Assembly: GCA_012735495.1 (NCBI GenBank)
Contig: JAAYHD010000044.1
Span: forward strand, 1 to 64,000
Reading direction: 5' to 3'
From: Clostridiales bacterium
Lineage (GTDB): Bacteria; Bacillota; Clostridia; Lachnospirales; Lachnospiraceae
DNA length: 64,000 nucleotides
The notes under the pieces were generated by a model. That model was not told the origin of the DNA. It made no database searches and saw only the letters and a program-made list of their open reading frames with translations. Every line of letters starts with the position of its first letter. Positions within the stretch are counted from its first letter, which is position 1. Positions 43,720 to 51,752 of this stretch are shown here, piece by piece. A program made the translations under genes and the position numbers.

Positions 43720-45033
43720 CTAATAATTCAATACCGCATCCAGAAAAGACCGTCCATCAGATTTTACAATACAGATTTTGGTTTGTAAAGCGTTTTCAAT
43801 GTCATCAACCGTTACGTCGTCAAGCAGCACGGTTTCGCCATGGCGAAGCAGGACCTCGGGAAGCAGCAGGCAATCACCCAGGTTTTTGCCCTTAAGCTGG
43901 TTAATAATATCGGTACCGGTCAAAAGTCCCGCAACGGTTATGTTATCTCCGAAATAATCATTTATTATAGTATATATATAAAGATTTATATTAGGGAACA
44001 TACCTGTTATTTCTTTTGCCATCTGTTCTAAAAACGGTGCGGCAAGAACACCTGTGGCTATGGATAATTTCTTGGCTCTGCCGTCACCCTTTGTGTTTTT
44101 CAAGCTTAAGCGAAACTCATCCATAAATGACCGCACAAGTCCCACCCCGTTTTCAATCTGCGGGTATCCCTCATAGGACTGCTCGTCTGGTATGGGAAGC
44201 CCCGCCTTTATATACCATTCGTCAGCACAATAAATAAACCTTGTTCCATAATGGTTAAGGAAAATATTCTGCCAGCGGCGGACGGTTTCAATTACCTCGA
44301 CGGCATCTTCACGGGTGAACGGTTCAAGAGGGATCAGTTTCTCCCTGTATTTTGTAAGCCCCACGGGCACAACCGAAACGCTTTTCATCTCGGGAAGCAG
44401 CGCGGCAAGGTCATGAATGGTTTTCTCAAGCTCCTCCTTGTCATTCCAACCCTTGCAGAGCACAATCTGTCCGTTTAGCTCAATGCCTGCTTCTTTAAGT
44501 TTGTACATCTTTGAAAGGGAACTGCCCGCAAACCGGTTGTTAAGCATCCTGCATCTGAGCTCTTCATTTGTGGTATGGATTGATATGTTAATTGGAGACA
44601 GCTTGTAAAATATTATCCGGTCGAGTTCTTCATCGCTTAAGTTGGTCAATGTAATATAATTTCCCTGAAGAAATGAGAGCCTTGCGTCGTCATCCTTAAA
44701 ATACAGGGTTTCCCTCATATTCGGGGGCATCTGGTCAATGAAGCAGAAAATGCATTTATTCCTGCAGGACTTGTAAGAGTCCATCAGGCCTTCTTCGAAT
44801 ACCAGGCCCAAATCGTCATCATAGTCCTTTTCTATTTCAAACTCCCATTCTTCACCGTCGGACTTTTGTATCAGGACGGTTATGAATTCATCCTTTACCA
44901 GGTAATGATAATCAAGAACGTCCCTAATTTCAGTGCCGTTTATGGAAACGAGACGGTCACCTGCGGCTATTCCAAGCTCCTCCGCTATGCTTCCCGATTC
45001 AACGGTTTGTATTACATGTGATTTATTCTTCAT
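43720..45033 (-). CDS. DUF512 family Fe-S protein with PDZ domain
   Basis: An uncharacterised radical-SAM-like protein. About 437 residues from the ATG at 45033: PDZ-like domain at 1-65 (SGSIAEELGIAAGDRLVSING), then the cluster cysteines C90, C94 and C97 in CRNKCIFC, and the DUF512 domain (about 200-420) with SIATGVLAAPFLE. The spacing CxxxCxxC is the radical SAM pattern, but no substrate is known. GGAGA is 6 nt from the ATG. Adjacent to der, as in many Clostridia. Confidence 0.88.
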   Translation of the reverse strand: MKNKSHVIQTVESGSIAEELGIAAGDRLVSINGTEIRDVLDYHYLVKDEFITVLIQKSDGEEWEFEIEKDYDDDLGLVFEEGLMDSYKSCRNKCIFCFIDQMPPNMRETLYFKDDDARLSFLQGNYITLTNLSDEELDRIIFYKLSPINISIHTTNEELRCRMLNNRFAGSSLSKMYKLKEAGIELNGQIVLCKGWNDKEELEKTIHDLAALLPEMKSVSVVPVGLTKYREKLIPLEPFTREDAVEVIETVRRWQNIFLNHYGTRFIYCADEWYIKAGLPIPDEQSYEGYPQIENGVGLVRSFMDEFRLSLKNTKGDGRAKKLSIATGVLAAPFLEQMAKEITGMFPNINLYIYTIINDYFGDNITVAGLLTGTDIINQLKGKNLGDCLLLPEVLLRHGETVLLDDVTVDDIENALQTKICIVKSDGRSFLDAVLNY

Positions 45034-45057
45034 AAATATCTCCAATCTGCCATTACG

Positions 45058-45912
45058 CTAATCCTTGATGGCAAGAAATGCGGCGAGGCTGCCGCGCTTT
45101 CCGCCCGTTTTTCTGTGGGAGAACAGAATTTCATGGTTGCATGCGGTGCAAACCCCGCTGATATGGATGTTTTCATGCTTAAGACCCGCCTTAAGCAGCA
45201 GCCTTCGGTTTGCCTCCCAAAGATCAAGCCGGTATTTGCCGCCGCCTTTGTTTAAAAGAACGGGGTTATTGCCGTCTTCAACCATTATATTATTTATTTC
45301 CTTGAACCTATCAGCCACGTCTTTGCCGACCTCATAGCAACCGGCGCATATGGAAGGACCGATGACCGATACTATATCCTCCGGGTTGCTGCCGAAGGCC
45401 TTGTTCATCTCATAAACGGTTTTCGGGCCAATCCGGCCTGCTGTTCCCTTCCATCCCGCGTGGGAAAGGCCGATTGCCTTCCGAACGGGATCGACGAAGA
45501 AAATTGGAACACAATCGGCATACCTGGTGACCAGTGTTACCCCGGGCGTGTTTGTTATCAGGCCGTCTATTTCCGAGTAATCCCTCGGATTAATAAACCC
45601 TTTGCCCCTGTCAACGAAATTAACCAGGCGGATATTGGTTTTATGGACCTGATCCGAGAATACCATGGATTCCGGCTCGACACCGATGCTCTCCGCTATT
45701 CGGATGAAATTCTCCTTAATTTTTTCCGGATCATCCTGGTAAGGTGACGAGCCCGAAGCAAGATTTAATGAAGAAAACATACCGGAGCTCACACCGCCCA
45801 ACTTGGTTGAAAAAGCATGGATTATGAAGGGTATGTTCTTTAACGGCAGGAATTCCAGGTAAGGCACCCTGCCGGAATTATTAAGCCTTGTAATATGGTT
45901 TTCTATCAACAT
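45058..45912 (-). CDS. pgeF: PgeF/YfiH laccase-domain protein
   Basis: Family of copper/zinc-linked enzymes now linked to purine nucleoside phosphorylase activity and peptidoglycan editing. About 284 residues from the ATG at 45912. The metal-binding histidine and cysteine blocks are TRYADCVPIFF, GLSHAGWKGT and GPSICAGCYEVG. AGGAAGG spaced 8 nt picks 45912 over 45942, which removes the overlap with yraN. In Bacillus (ylmD) it sits beside ylmE/sepF; here it lies elsewhere. Confidence 0.9.
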   Translation of the reverse strand: MLIENHITRLNNSGRVPYLEFLPLKNIPFIIHAFSTKLGGVSSGMFSSLNLASGSSPYQDDPEKIKENFIRIAESIGVEPESMVFSDQVHKTNIRLVNFVDRGKGFINPRDYSEIDGLITNTPGVTLVTRYADCVPIFFVDPVRKAIGLSHAGWKGTAGRIGPKTVYEMNKAFGSNPEDIVSVIGPSICAGCYEVGKDVADRFKEINNIMVEDGNNPVLLNKGGGKYRLDLWEANRRLLLKAGLKHENIHISGVCTACNHEILFSHRKTGGKRGSLAAFLAIKD

Positions 45913-45925
45913 AATGCCTGCCTTC

Positions 45926-46279
45926 CTATAATATGCCTTCAAATGCGTTCTTAATCAGCGTATATTCATTGTCAAGTATTAATACCGTATCAAAACGGCA
46001 CGGGGTTTCCAGGGAAAGCTTGTGATAATTTAAATAGCCAAGTGCCGTCCGGACTATTCTCCTTCTTTTCCTGGTATCCACCGCCTCGGACGGGAAACCG
46101 TATCCGCTTCCCGAGCGGTATTTAACCTCGATAAAGCAAAGATATCCGTCGGATTCTCCGATTATATCGATCTCTCCGGCCTTGTTTCGGAAATTCATAT
46201 CCAGTATTTTATATCCCTGCCCGGCAAGAAATTCTGCGGCACTGTGTTCGTACCTTGAGCCTACCTCTCTTTTGTTCAA
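45926..46279 (-). CDS. yraN: YraN/UPF0102 family protein
   Basis: 117 residues of the UPF0102 endonuclease-like fold. Conserved G-S/R-YEHSAAEFLAGQGY start, then GEIDIIGESDGYLCFIEVKYRSG, which contains the D-x-E-x-K nuclease pattern. Function not proven. TTG start, AGGATG 7 nt upstream. Near rnhB and ylqH, the usual neighbours. Confidence 0.88.
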   Translation of the reverse strand: MNKREVGSRYEHSAAEFLAGQGYKILDMNFRNKAGEIDIIGESDGYLCFIEVKYRSGSGYGFPSEAVDTRKRRRIVRTALGYLNYHKLSLETPCRFDTVLILDNEYTLIKNAFEGIL

Positions 46280-46292
46280 AAATCTTCATCCT

Positions 46293-46604
46293 TTAACCAA
46301 GTATTTTCTCTTTTATTTTATCCATCCTGTCTACAAATACAAGGATTTCGGCAACAATTTCATACAGCTCGGGCGGAATGTACGAACCAAGCTCCATTTT
46401 TGAAAGGGTTTCCGCCAACGCTTCGTCCTTATGAACGGGAATATCGGCTTCATGGGCCTTTTCTATGATTTTTTCAGCAAGATAGCCCTTTCCCGAGGCG
46501 ATAATTTTAGGCGCTGTTTCCGCCGGGTCATAGGACAGGGCTACGGCTGTTTTTTTCATGTCCGGATTTTTACCGGTCCCATTATTCCTGTTAACCTGTT
46601 TCAT
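46293..46604 (-). CDS. FlhB C-terminal domain homologue (YlqH-like)
   Basis: About 103 residues similar to the cytoplasmic C-terminal domain of the flagellar export protein FlhB/YscU. Conserved parts are AVALSYDPAET, KGYLAEKIIEKAHEADIPV and LSKMELGSYIPPELYEIVAEIL. The self-cleavage site NPTH of true FlhB is replaced (here the aligned part is DPAE), so cleavage is not expected. No flagellar genes lie nearby. GGAGG 6 nt upstream favours the second ATG at 46604. Function unknown. Confidence 0.88.
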   Translation of the reverse strand: MKQVNRNNGTGKNPDMKKTAVALSYDPAETAPKIIASGKGYLAEKIIEKAHEADIPVHKDEALAETLSKMELGSYIPPELYEIVAEILVFVDRMDKIKEKILG

Positions 46605-46714
46605 TGCCATCCTCCGTTATTTGCTGTTTAAAGTATTAACTGCCATTATATGGTTATTCTGCCTTAATGCATTTTATTATGCCGTTATTCTACTGTCCGA
46701 AGGATAAGCCGTCA

Positions 46715-47509
46715 TCAATCCAGGTAGTTTTTAATGAAGCTCATCCTGTGAATGGGCGTGGGTCCAAGCCTTTTTATCGCATCAATATGCTGTTTTGAAC
46801 CGTAACCCTTGTTTTCCGCGAAGCCATAGCCGGGAAAAACCTGTTCATAGGCCACCATCAGTCTGTCCCTGGTAACCTTGGCAATAATGCTGGCCGCGGC
46901 TATCGTATAACTTTTTGCATCCCCCTTGATGATGGGGACCTGTGGGACGGATATTCCTGGTATTTTTACAGCATCAGTTAATATTATATCCGGTTTAACA
47001 GTTAGATTGCCTATGGCCTGCCTCATGGCCTCATAGGTTGCCTGGAGTATATTTATCTCGTCTATTTTATGCGGAGGAACACTGCCTATGCCATATGATA
47101 CGGCTTGAGACAGAATTTCATCATAAAGCTCCTCACGTTTTTTTTCGGATAATTTCTTGGAATCATTAATATATGGAATCCTGCAGTCTTTTGGAAGGAT
47201 AACCGCCGCTGCGACCACGGGGCCCGCAAACGGGCCTCTTCCCACCTCGTCCATACCGCAGATATATGTACAATCAGCGTATTGCCTTTCAAATGATTTC
47301 ATTCCGTCAATACGCTCAAGCTCTTTTTCGTATTCCAAAAGCTTTGACCGGTACTGCCTGCATATTCCCGCAACACCGCTTCTTTCATCCGAGCCGTACC
47401 GTTCAAGCAGTTCAGGTAAATCCTCAATTGCTGCCGACATGAACCTGTTTCTTATCTCGGAAATCTTCTCTAAAGTATTCTCATTCCCGTTTTTCAACTG
47501 TATGCACAT
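46715..47509 (-). CDS. rnhB: Ribonuclease HII
   Basis: Removes RNA from hybrids, also single ribonucleotides in DNA. 264 residues; the catalytic block ICGMDEVGRGPFAGPV with D and E starts near residue 68, followed by ILTDAVKIPG and aspartate blocks (INDSKKLSEKKR). The N-terminal extension of about 65 residues, usual in Firmicutes, has a helical look. The ATG has AAGG almost adjacent, so the start is not fully sure. Confidence 0.94.
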   Translation of the reverse strand: MCIQLKNGNENTLEKISEIRNRFMSAAIEDLPELLERYGSDERSGVAGICRQYRSKLLEYEKELERIDGMKSFERQYADCTYICGMDEVGRGPFAGPVVAAAVILPKDCRIPYINDSKKLSEKKREELYDEILSQAVSYGIGSVPPHKIDEINILQATYEAMRQAIGNLTVKPDIILTDAVKIPGISVPQVPIIKGDAKSYTIAAASIIAKVTRDRLMVAYEQVFPGYGFAENKGYGSKQHIDAIKRLGPTPIHRMSFIKNYLD

Positions 47510-47542
47510 CCTTGTGGTTTATTTAAAACCGGTAAAAAAGCT

Positions 47543-48424
47543 TTAAACCGGTAACGCTTCATAGTCCTGCGGAAACTCCAGGGTTATCCCTCCAAGCCTG
47601 GCATTTCGAAAATCATCAAGCAGGATGCCGGCAGCTCTGTCTATATCCGGCTCTCCGCCCTTCATTAAGCAGGAACGCTTAATGGCAATCCGTTCCAGGA
47701 CCGGAACACAGTCCCTAAGCTCGTTCAAATTCCCGGGAACACCAATACCGTACCTGTTTTTTATGGAATCCGGATAATGCCTGTCAAGAAAAAGGATTAA
47801 CTCAAGGGACAACTCTGTTGTCTGAATTATGTCATCATTAATCGAGCCTATAAACGCAAGCCTCATGCCTGCATTCGGATCCTCGAACTTCGGCCATAAT
47901 ATTCCCGGGGTGTCAAGAAGTTCAATCTTGCTGCTGAGCCTTATCCACTGCTTGCCCTTTGTTACTCCGGGCTTGTTGCCGGTTTTTGCGGTTGCTCTGC
48001 CTACAAAGCTGTTAATGAAGGTGGACTTTCCGACATTGGGTATGCCAACCACCATGGCCCTTACGGGCCTGTTTAATATGCCCCGCCTTCTGTCTCTCTC
48101 AATTTTTGCTTCACAGGCTTTATATACAATGTCCTTGATTTGCTTAACACCCTGTCCGTCCTTTGAATTAATCAATGCCGCATAAAAGCCCTTTTTTTCA
48201 AAATAGCTTTTCCACAACTCATTATATTTCGGGTCGGCCATATCATATTTATTAAGCAGAAGAACCCTGGATTTGCCCGATGCCAGGGCATCTATATCCG
48301 GATTCTTGCTTGATAACGGAATCCTGGCATCCACAAGCTCAATGACCACATCTACAAGCTTCATGTTCTCCTGCATCATACGCCTGGCTTTTGCCATATG
48401 ACCTGGATACCACTGTATATTCAT
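47543..48424 (-). CDS. rbgA: Ribosome biogenesis GTPase RbgA (YlqF)
   Basis: Circularly permuted GTPase for late 50S assembly (helps L16 loading). About 293 residues from the ATG at 48424. The order of motifs is permuted: G4 LLNKYDMAD comes before G1 GIPNVGKSTFIN and G3 DTPGILWP. It starts IQWYPGHMAKARRMM as in family. GAGG is 6 nt upstream. Between rnhB and lepB. Confidence 0.94.
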   Translation of the reverse strand: MNIQWYPGHMAKARRMMQENMKLVDVVIELVDARIPLSSKNPDIDALASGKSRVLLLNKYDMADPKYNELWKSYFEKKGFYAALINSKDGQGVKQIKDIVYKACEAKIERDRRRGILNRPVRAMVVGIPNVGKSTFINSFVGRATAKTGNKPGVTKGKQWIRLSSKIELLDTPGILWPKFEDPNAGMRLAFIGSINDDIIQTTELSLELILFLDRHYPDSIKNRYGIGVPGNLNELRDCVPVLERIAIKRSCLMKGGEPDIDRAAGILLDDFRNARLGGITLEFPQDYEALPV

Positions 48425-48473
48425 GCTGTTCCTCATTTCCATAATAGTTATTTACATAAAAATTTTACGTTTA

Positions 48474-49088
48474 CTATTTCTTGTCCGATCCCGTCGGATT
48501 CTTCAGATTAAGCTTGCTTACAAAGTTGAACGGTGAAAGACGGATAACCGCCTTACCTATTATTTCGTCCCTTGTAATATTGCCAATACTGGCAAACCGG
48601 CTGTCTTCGCTGTAATTCCGGTTATCCCCGAGTACAAAATACTCGTTGTCCTCCAGCAAAATCTCTTCCGCGGCCAGGCCGTAATTTGCCATTTCGTCGA
48701 CATTGACAATATCTTCAAGGATTTCCCCGTTGATGTATATTATTCCGTCCTTTATTATTACCGTTTCCCCGGGAAGGCCGATAATCCGTTTTATATTGTA
48801 ATAGCTGTGTTCGTCCCCTCCCTGCTTGAACACAATTACGTCAAACCGCTTCGGATCGGTGAGCCTGTATGAGAATTTATCAATAATAATCGGGTCGCCG
48901 GCAAAAAGGGTCTTTTCCATCGAGCTTCCGATAACATTGGTCTTCTCAATGCAATAATACACTATAAAATATGCCAGAAAAATGACTGCCGCTATCTGTG
49001 CAGCCCAGATAAAAATCTCGATGCCTATTTTCATTATTGTGGGTTTTCTGCTCTCCCGATCGAAATTAAGTGGCATATTGTCAATCAT
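48474..49088 (-). CDS. lepB: Type I signal peptidase (second copy)
   Basis: Cleaves signal peptides of exported proteins. 204 residues; an N-terminal membrane segment at about 20-45, nucleophile S56 in IGSSMEKTL, base K100 in NIKRIIGLPGE, and GDNRNYSEDSR. As in the other copy, the proline after the methionine is missing (SMEKT). The start is uncertain (49088 or 49076). First gene after the rplS terminator, so it heads the long lepB-rbgA-rnhB operon. Confidence 0.9.
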   Translation of the reverse strand: MIDNMPLNFDRESRKPTIMKIGIEIFIWAAQIAAVIFLAYFIVYYCIEKTNVIGSSMEKTLFAGDPIIIDKFSYRLTDPKRFDVIVFKQGGDEHSYYNIKRIIGLPGETVIIKDGIIYINGEILEDIVNVDEMANYGLAAEEILLEDNEYFVLGDNRNYSEDSRFASIGNITRDEIIGKAVIRLSPFNFVSKLNLKNPTGSDKK

Positions 49089-49169
49089 CCCTCTTTTCCG
49101 GATTCATATATAAGAAATGATAACATAGTTTTAATAATTAGAACACTGTTTTTACATAAAAAATCAGGA

Positions 49170-49209
49170 GAAAAGGGACACCGGAAATGCCTAAAAACCG
49201 GTGTCCCTT
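49170..49209 (-). terminator. Terminator of the ffh-rplS operon
   Basis: A 12-bp perfect GC-rich stem (49173-49184 with 49198-49209), 13-nt loop, followed on the minus strand by TTTTC. It is 24 nt after the rplS stop and separates the operon from lepB. Confidence 0.8.
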
Positions 49210-49232
49210 AATTTTCAAGGTCTCGTTTTTTA

Positions 49233-49580
49233 TTAATGAATAATTTCTTTTACTTTGGCCTTCTTGCCAACTCTCTGACGCAGATAGAACAGCTTAGCCC
49301 TTCTTACCTTACCCTGTCTGACAACCTCTATTCTGTCAATGCTGGGGCTGTGGAGAGGCCAGGTTCTCTCAACTCCGACGCCGCCGGAAATCTTTCTTAC
49401 AGTAAAGGTTTCTCTTGCGCCGCCATGCTGTCTCTTAATAACGGTGCCTTCAAATACCTGTAATCTTTCACGGTTGCCTTCCTTAACCTTTGCATATACC
49501 CGAACTGTATCTCCAACCTTAAAGTTGGTGATATTATTCTTCATCTGCTCTTTTTCGATTTCTCTGATAATATCGTTCAT
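49233..49580 (-). CDS. rplS: 50S ribosomal protein L19
   Basis: Binds at the interface of the two ribosomal subunits. 115 residues, usual. Conserved [38 protein letters not shown] and [26 protein letters not shown] precedes the ATG by 7 nt. Last gene of the ribosome/SRP operon; a possible leader structure lies upstream. Confidence 0.97.
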   Translation of the reverse strand: MNDIIREIEKEQMKNNITNFKVGDTVRVYAKVKEGNRERLQVFEGTVIKRQHGGARETFTVRKISGGVGVERTWPLHSPSIDRIEVVRQGKVRRAKLFYLRQRVGKKAKVKEIIH

Positions 49581-49599
49581 TTCTTGACCTCCTATAATA

Positions 49600-49655
49600 C
49601 TAGATGTTCATTATACAAAAGCGTATAAGAGGACCATCCGTCTCACAACATGTTA
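49600..49655 (-). ncRNA. Candidate L19 leader element
   Basis: Between trmD and rplS the minus-strand RNA can fold into TTATAC-N6-GTATAA (49611-49628) and a second small bulged hairpin with AGA-GGA / TCC-TCT (about 49629-49644). Firmicutes have L19 leader RNAs upstream of rplS that bind L19; this may be one, but the match is by position and general look only. Confidence 0.3.
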
Positions 49656-49707
49656 CTTTACCATATAAATATATATTAAGCAAGTATTTTTTTATATTTT
49701 TCGGTGT

Positions 49708-50487
49708 TTATGAGTATATATCGAAGTTCTTCTGGAATATGAGCCTGGTAAGGTATTCCCTTTCCTCTTCGGTCAGCACGGCGTTCTCGAGCAAGTCCGG
49801 ACGCCTTTCGTATGTCCGGGCTATCGATTGCTGCCTTCTGAATTCCTCTATCTTTGCATGATGACCGGACAAAAGGACCTCGGGAACCCTTCTTCCCATG
49901 AATACCTCCGGACGGGTATACTGGGGATATTCCAGGAGATTATCCTTGAAGGATTCGAATTCCGCCGAGGCTTCATTGCTGAGGACACCGGGCACAAGCC
50001 TTGCTATGGCGTCTATAAGAACCATGGCGGGCAGTTCACCGCCCGTAAGAACATAATCCCCTATGGAGATATAATCCGTCACGATCATTTCAAGCACTCG
50101 CTCATCAATTCCTTCATAATGGCCGCAAAGGATTATCAAATCCTCCTCCTGGGAAAGCTCATAAGCCATGTTCTGGTTAAATACATAGCCTTGAGGGGTC
50201 ACATAGACAACCCGGGGCTTTTTGAAACTGCCCGGATCATCCTTTGACAGCTTGATGTGGTTGACCAGGTATCCAAAAGCCTTGTATACCGGTTCAGGCT
50301 GAATTACCATGCCTGCTCCTCCGCCGTATGGATAATCGTCCACCCGTTTATGCTTGTCTTCGGAAAAATCCCTTATATTGACCGTATTTATAGATATTAT
50401 TCCGTTTTCGACAGCCCTGCCAATTATGCTTATGTTCATACATGCTTCGAACATTTCAGGAAACAAAGTCATCACATGAAAATTCAT
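49708..50487 (-). CDS. trmD: tRNA (guanine-N1)-methyltransferase
   Basis: Methylates G37 of tRNAs and prevents frameshifting. 259 residues. N-terminal [12 protein letters not shown], the trefoil-knot SAM region with [14 protein letters not shown] and [18 protein letters not shown], then [10 protein letters not shown]. Classic order rimM-trmD-rplS. Uses GGTGAG before the ATG. Confidence 0.96.
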   Translation of the reverse strand: MNFHVMTLFPEMFEACMNISIIGRAVENGIISINTVNIRDFSEDKHKRVDDYPYGGGAGMVIQPEPVYKAFGYLVNHIKLSKDDPGSFKKPRVVYVTPQGYVFNQNMAYELSQEEDLIILCGHYEGIDERVLEMIVTDYISIGDYVLTGGELPAMVLIDAIARLVPGVLSNEASAEFESFKDNLLEYPQYTRPEVFMGRRVPEVLLSGHHAKIEEFRRQQSIARTYERRPDLLENAVLTEEEREYLTRLIFQKNFDIYS

Positions 50488-50524
50488 TTATCTCACCGTA
50501 CCTTTCAGGAGGTTATCCCTTTTC

Positions 50525-51031
50525 TTACATCAGTCCGCTCATCAAATGAACCGTAATTCTCTTATCGGCCGTGTCTACATCCAGTACGCAGTCGTTAATG
50601 AAAGGAAGGAGAATTTCCTTGTCATTCGAAGCCTTTACAACAAGAACGTCATTTGCCGCAGTGGTAATAACCTCGCTTACAATGCCAAGCTTCAAGCCTT
50701 CCTCGGTATATACCTCGGAATCTATCAGGTCAAATATAAAGTACTCATTTTCCTTCAGCCCGATGGCCTGATCCCTGGTTATGAGCAAATCCCTTCCCTT
50801 GTACTTTTCGATGTCATTTATATTATCCATGCCTTCAAACTTAAGTATTACAAGCTGCTTGTAATATTTCACATGCTCTATATTCAAAGGCTTATATTCC
50901 CTGCCAAGGTCAAGGTATACCTGCTTTAAATGTTCAAACCTGTTTATGTCGTCGGTGGTAGGATACACCTTTACTTCGCCCTTTATGCCGTGAGTGGACG
51001 TTATTACGCCGACTCTTATAAAATCATCCAT
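50525..51031 (-). CDS. rimM: Ribosome maturation factor RimM
   Basis: Helps 30S subunit head assembly and works with ribosomal protein S19. 168 residues; N-terminal RimM domain starting [19 protein letters not shown], then PRC-barrel domain with [16 protein letters not shown] and [14 protein letters not shown]. Between khpA and trmD. RBS GGGG before the ATG. Confidence 0.94.
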   Translation of the reverse strand: MDDFIRVGVITSTHGIKGEVKVYPTTDDINRFEHLKQVYLDLGREYKPLNIEHVKYYKQLVILKFEGMDNINDIEKYKGRDLLITRDQAIGLKENEYFIFDLIDSEVYTEEGLKLGIVSEVITTAANDVLVVKASNDKEILLPFINDCVLDVDTADKRITVHLMSGLM

Positions 51032-51104
51032 GCATTATACCCCGTTTGCTTTATTTATGCCTGTGCTGAATTATCTTATTCATGTCACCGGCTGGAAGAA
51101 ATGA

Positions 51105-51145
51105 ATAAATAGGCTGTCATAAATAATATTTACAACAGCCTAAGC
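51105..51145 (-). terminator. Weak hairpin between khpA and rimM
   Basis: AGGCTGT (51111-51117) pairs with 51135-51141 around a 17-nt loop; the T run after it on the minus strand is poor. It may attenuate transcription into rimM-trmD-rplS or be an mRNA processing structure. Confidence 0.3.
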
Positions 51146-51149
51146 AATG

Positions 51150-51380
51150 CTACTGCATAATCTCAACCATTACCTTTTTGTCATCCTTGGTTGCGGCTGC
51201 CTTGACAACCGTACGTATGGACTTGGCTATGCGGCCCTGTTTGCCTATAACCTTGCCCATATCATCCGGCGCAACCTTAAGAGTGATGGTAACGGTCTTA
51301 TCATTTTCTTCTTCCGTTACTACAACCTCTTCGGGATGATCAACGAGTGATTTTGCGATTACTTCAACCAATTCCTTCAT
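51150..51380 (-). CDS. khpA: KH-domain RNA-binding protein KhpA
   Basis: Small RNA-binding protein of about 76 residues from the ATG at 51380. One KH domain with APDDMGKVIGKQGRIAKSIRT, the GxxG loop being GKQG. With its partner KhpB (elsewhere) it is linked to cell elongation and gene control in Gram-positives. GGAGG is 5 nt from the ATG; the longer frame to 51410 lacks support. Between rpsP and rimM as usual. Confidence 0.92.
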   Translation of the reverse strand: MKELVEVIAKSLVDHPEEVVVTEEENDKTVTITLKVAPDDMGKVIGKQGRIAKSIRTVVKAAATKDDKKVMVEIMQ

Positions 51381-51435
51381 ATTAACCTCCATGCTGCCTG
51401 GCAACAGCAATCAAAACCAGCTTAGTGACGGTTAA

Positions 51436-51678
51436 TTACAGGATACCTGCAATCTTGAAAATCTTGCTGACGGTATCCGTAGGCTGAGCACCGTTAGCCA
51501 ACCATTTCTTTGCAGCTTCCTCATTTACGTTGAAAACGCTCGGATTCTTGGTAGGATCATAGGTGCCGATTTCTTCGATAAACTTACCGTCTCTTGGAGA
51601 CCTGGAATCAGCAACAACAATTCTATAGAAAGGAGCCTTCTTTTGACCCATTCTCTTTAACCTGATCTTAACTGCCAT
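51436..51678 (-). CDS. rpsP: 30S ribosomal protein S16
   Basis: Assembly protein of the small subunit. 80 residues from the ATG at 51678. Conserved start [20 protein letters not shown], then [19 protein letters not shown] and [19 protein letters not shown] is 8 nt upstream; the extended frame to 51744 is not used. Downstream of ffh. Confidence 0.97.
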   Translation of the reverse strand: MAVKIRLKRMGQKKAPFYRIVVADSRSPRDGKFIEEIGTYDPTKNPSVFNVNEEAAKKWLANGAQPTDTVSKIFKIAGIL

Positions 51679-51752
51679 GTTTTCACCTCCTTGATAGTGA
51701 TAATTATATAAAAATGTTATCAGCCTCATAAACAGCCGTAACATTTATCAGC

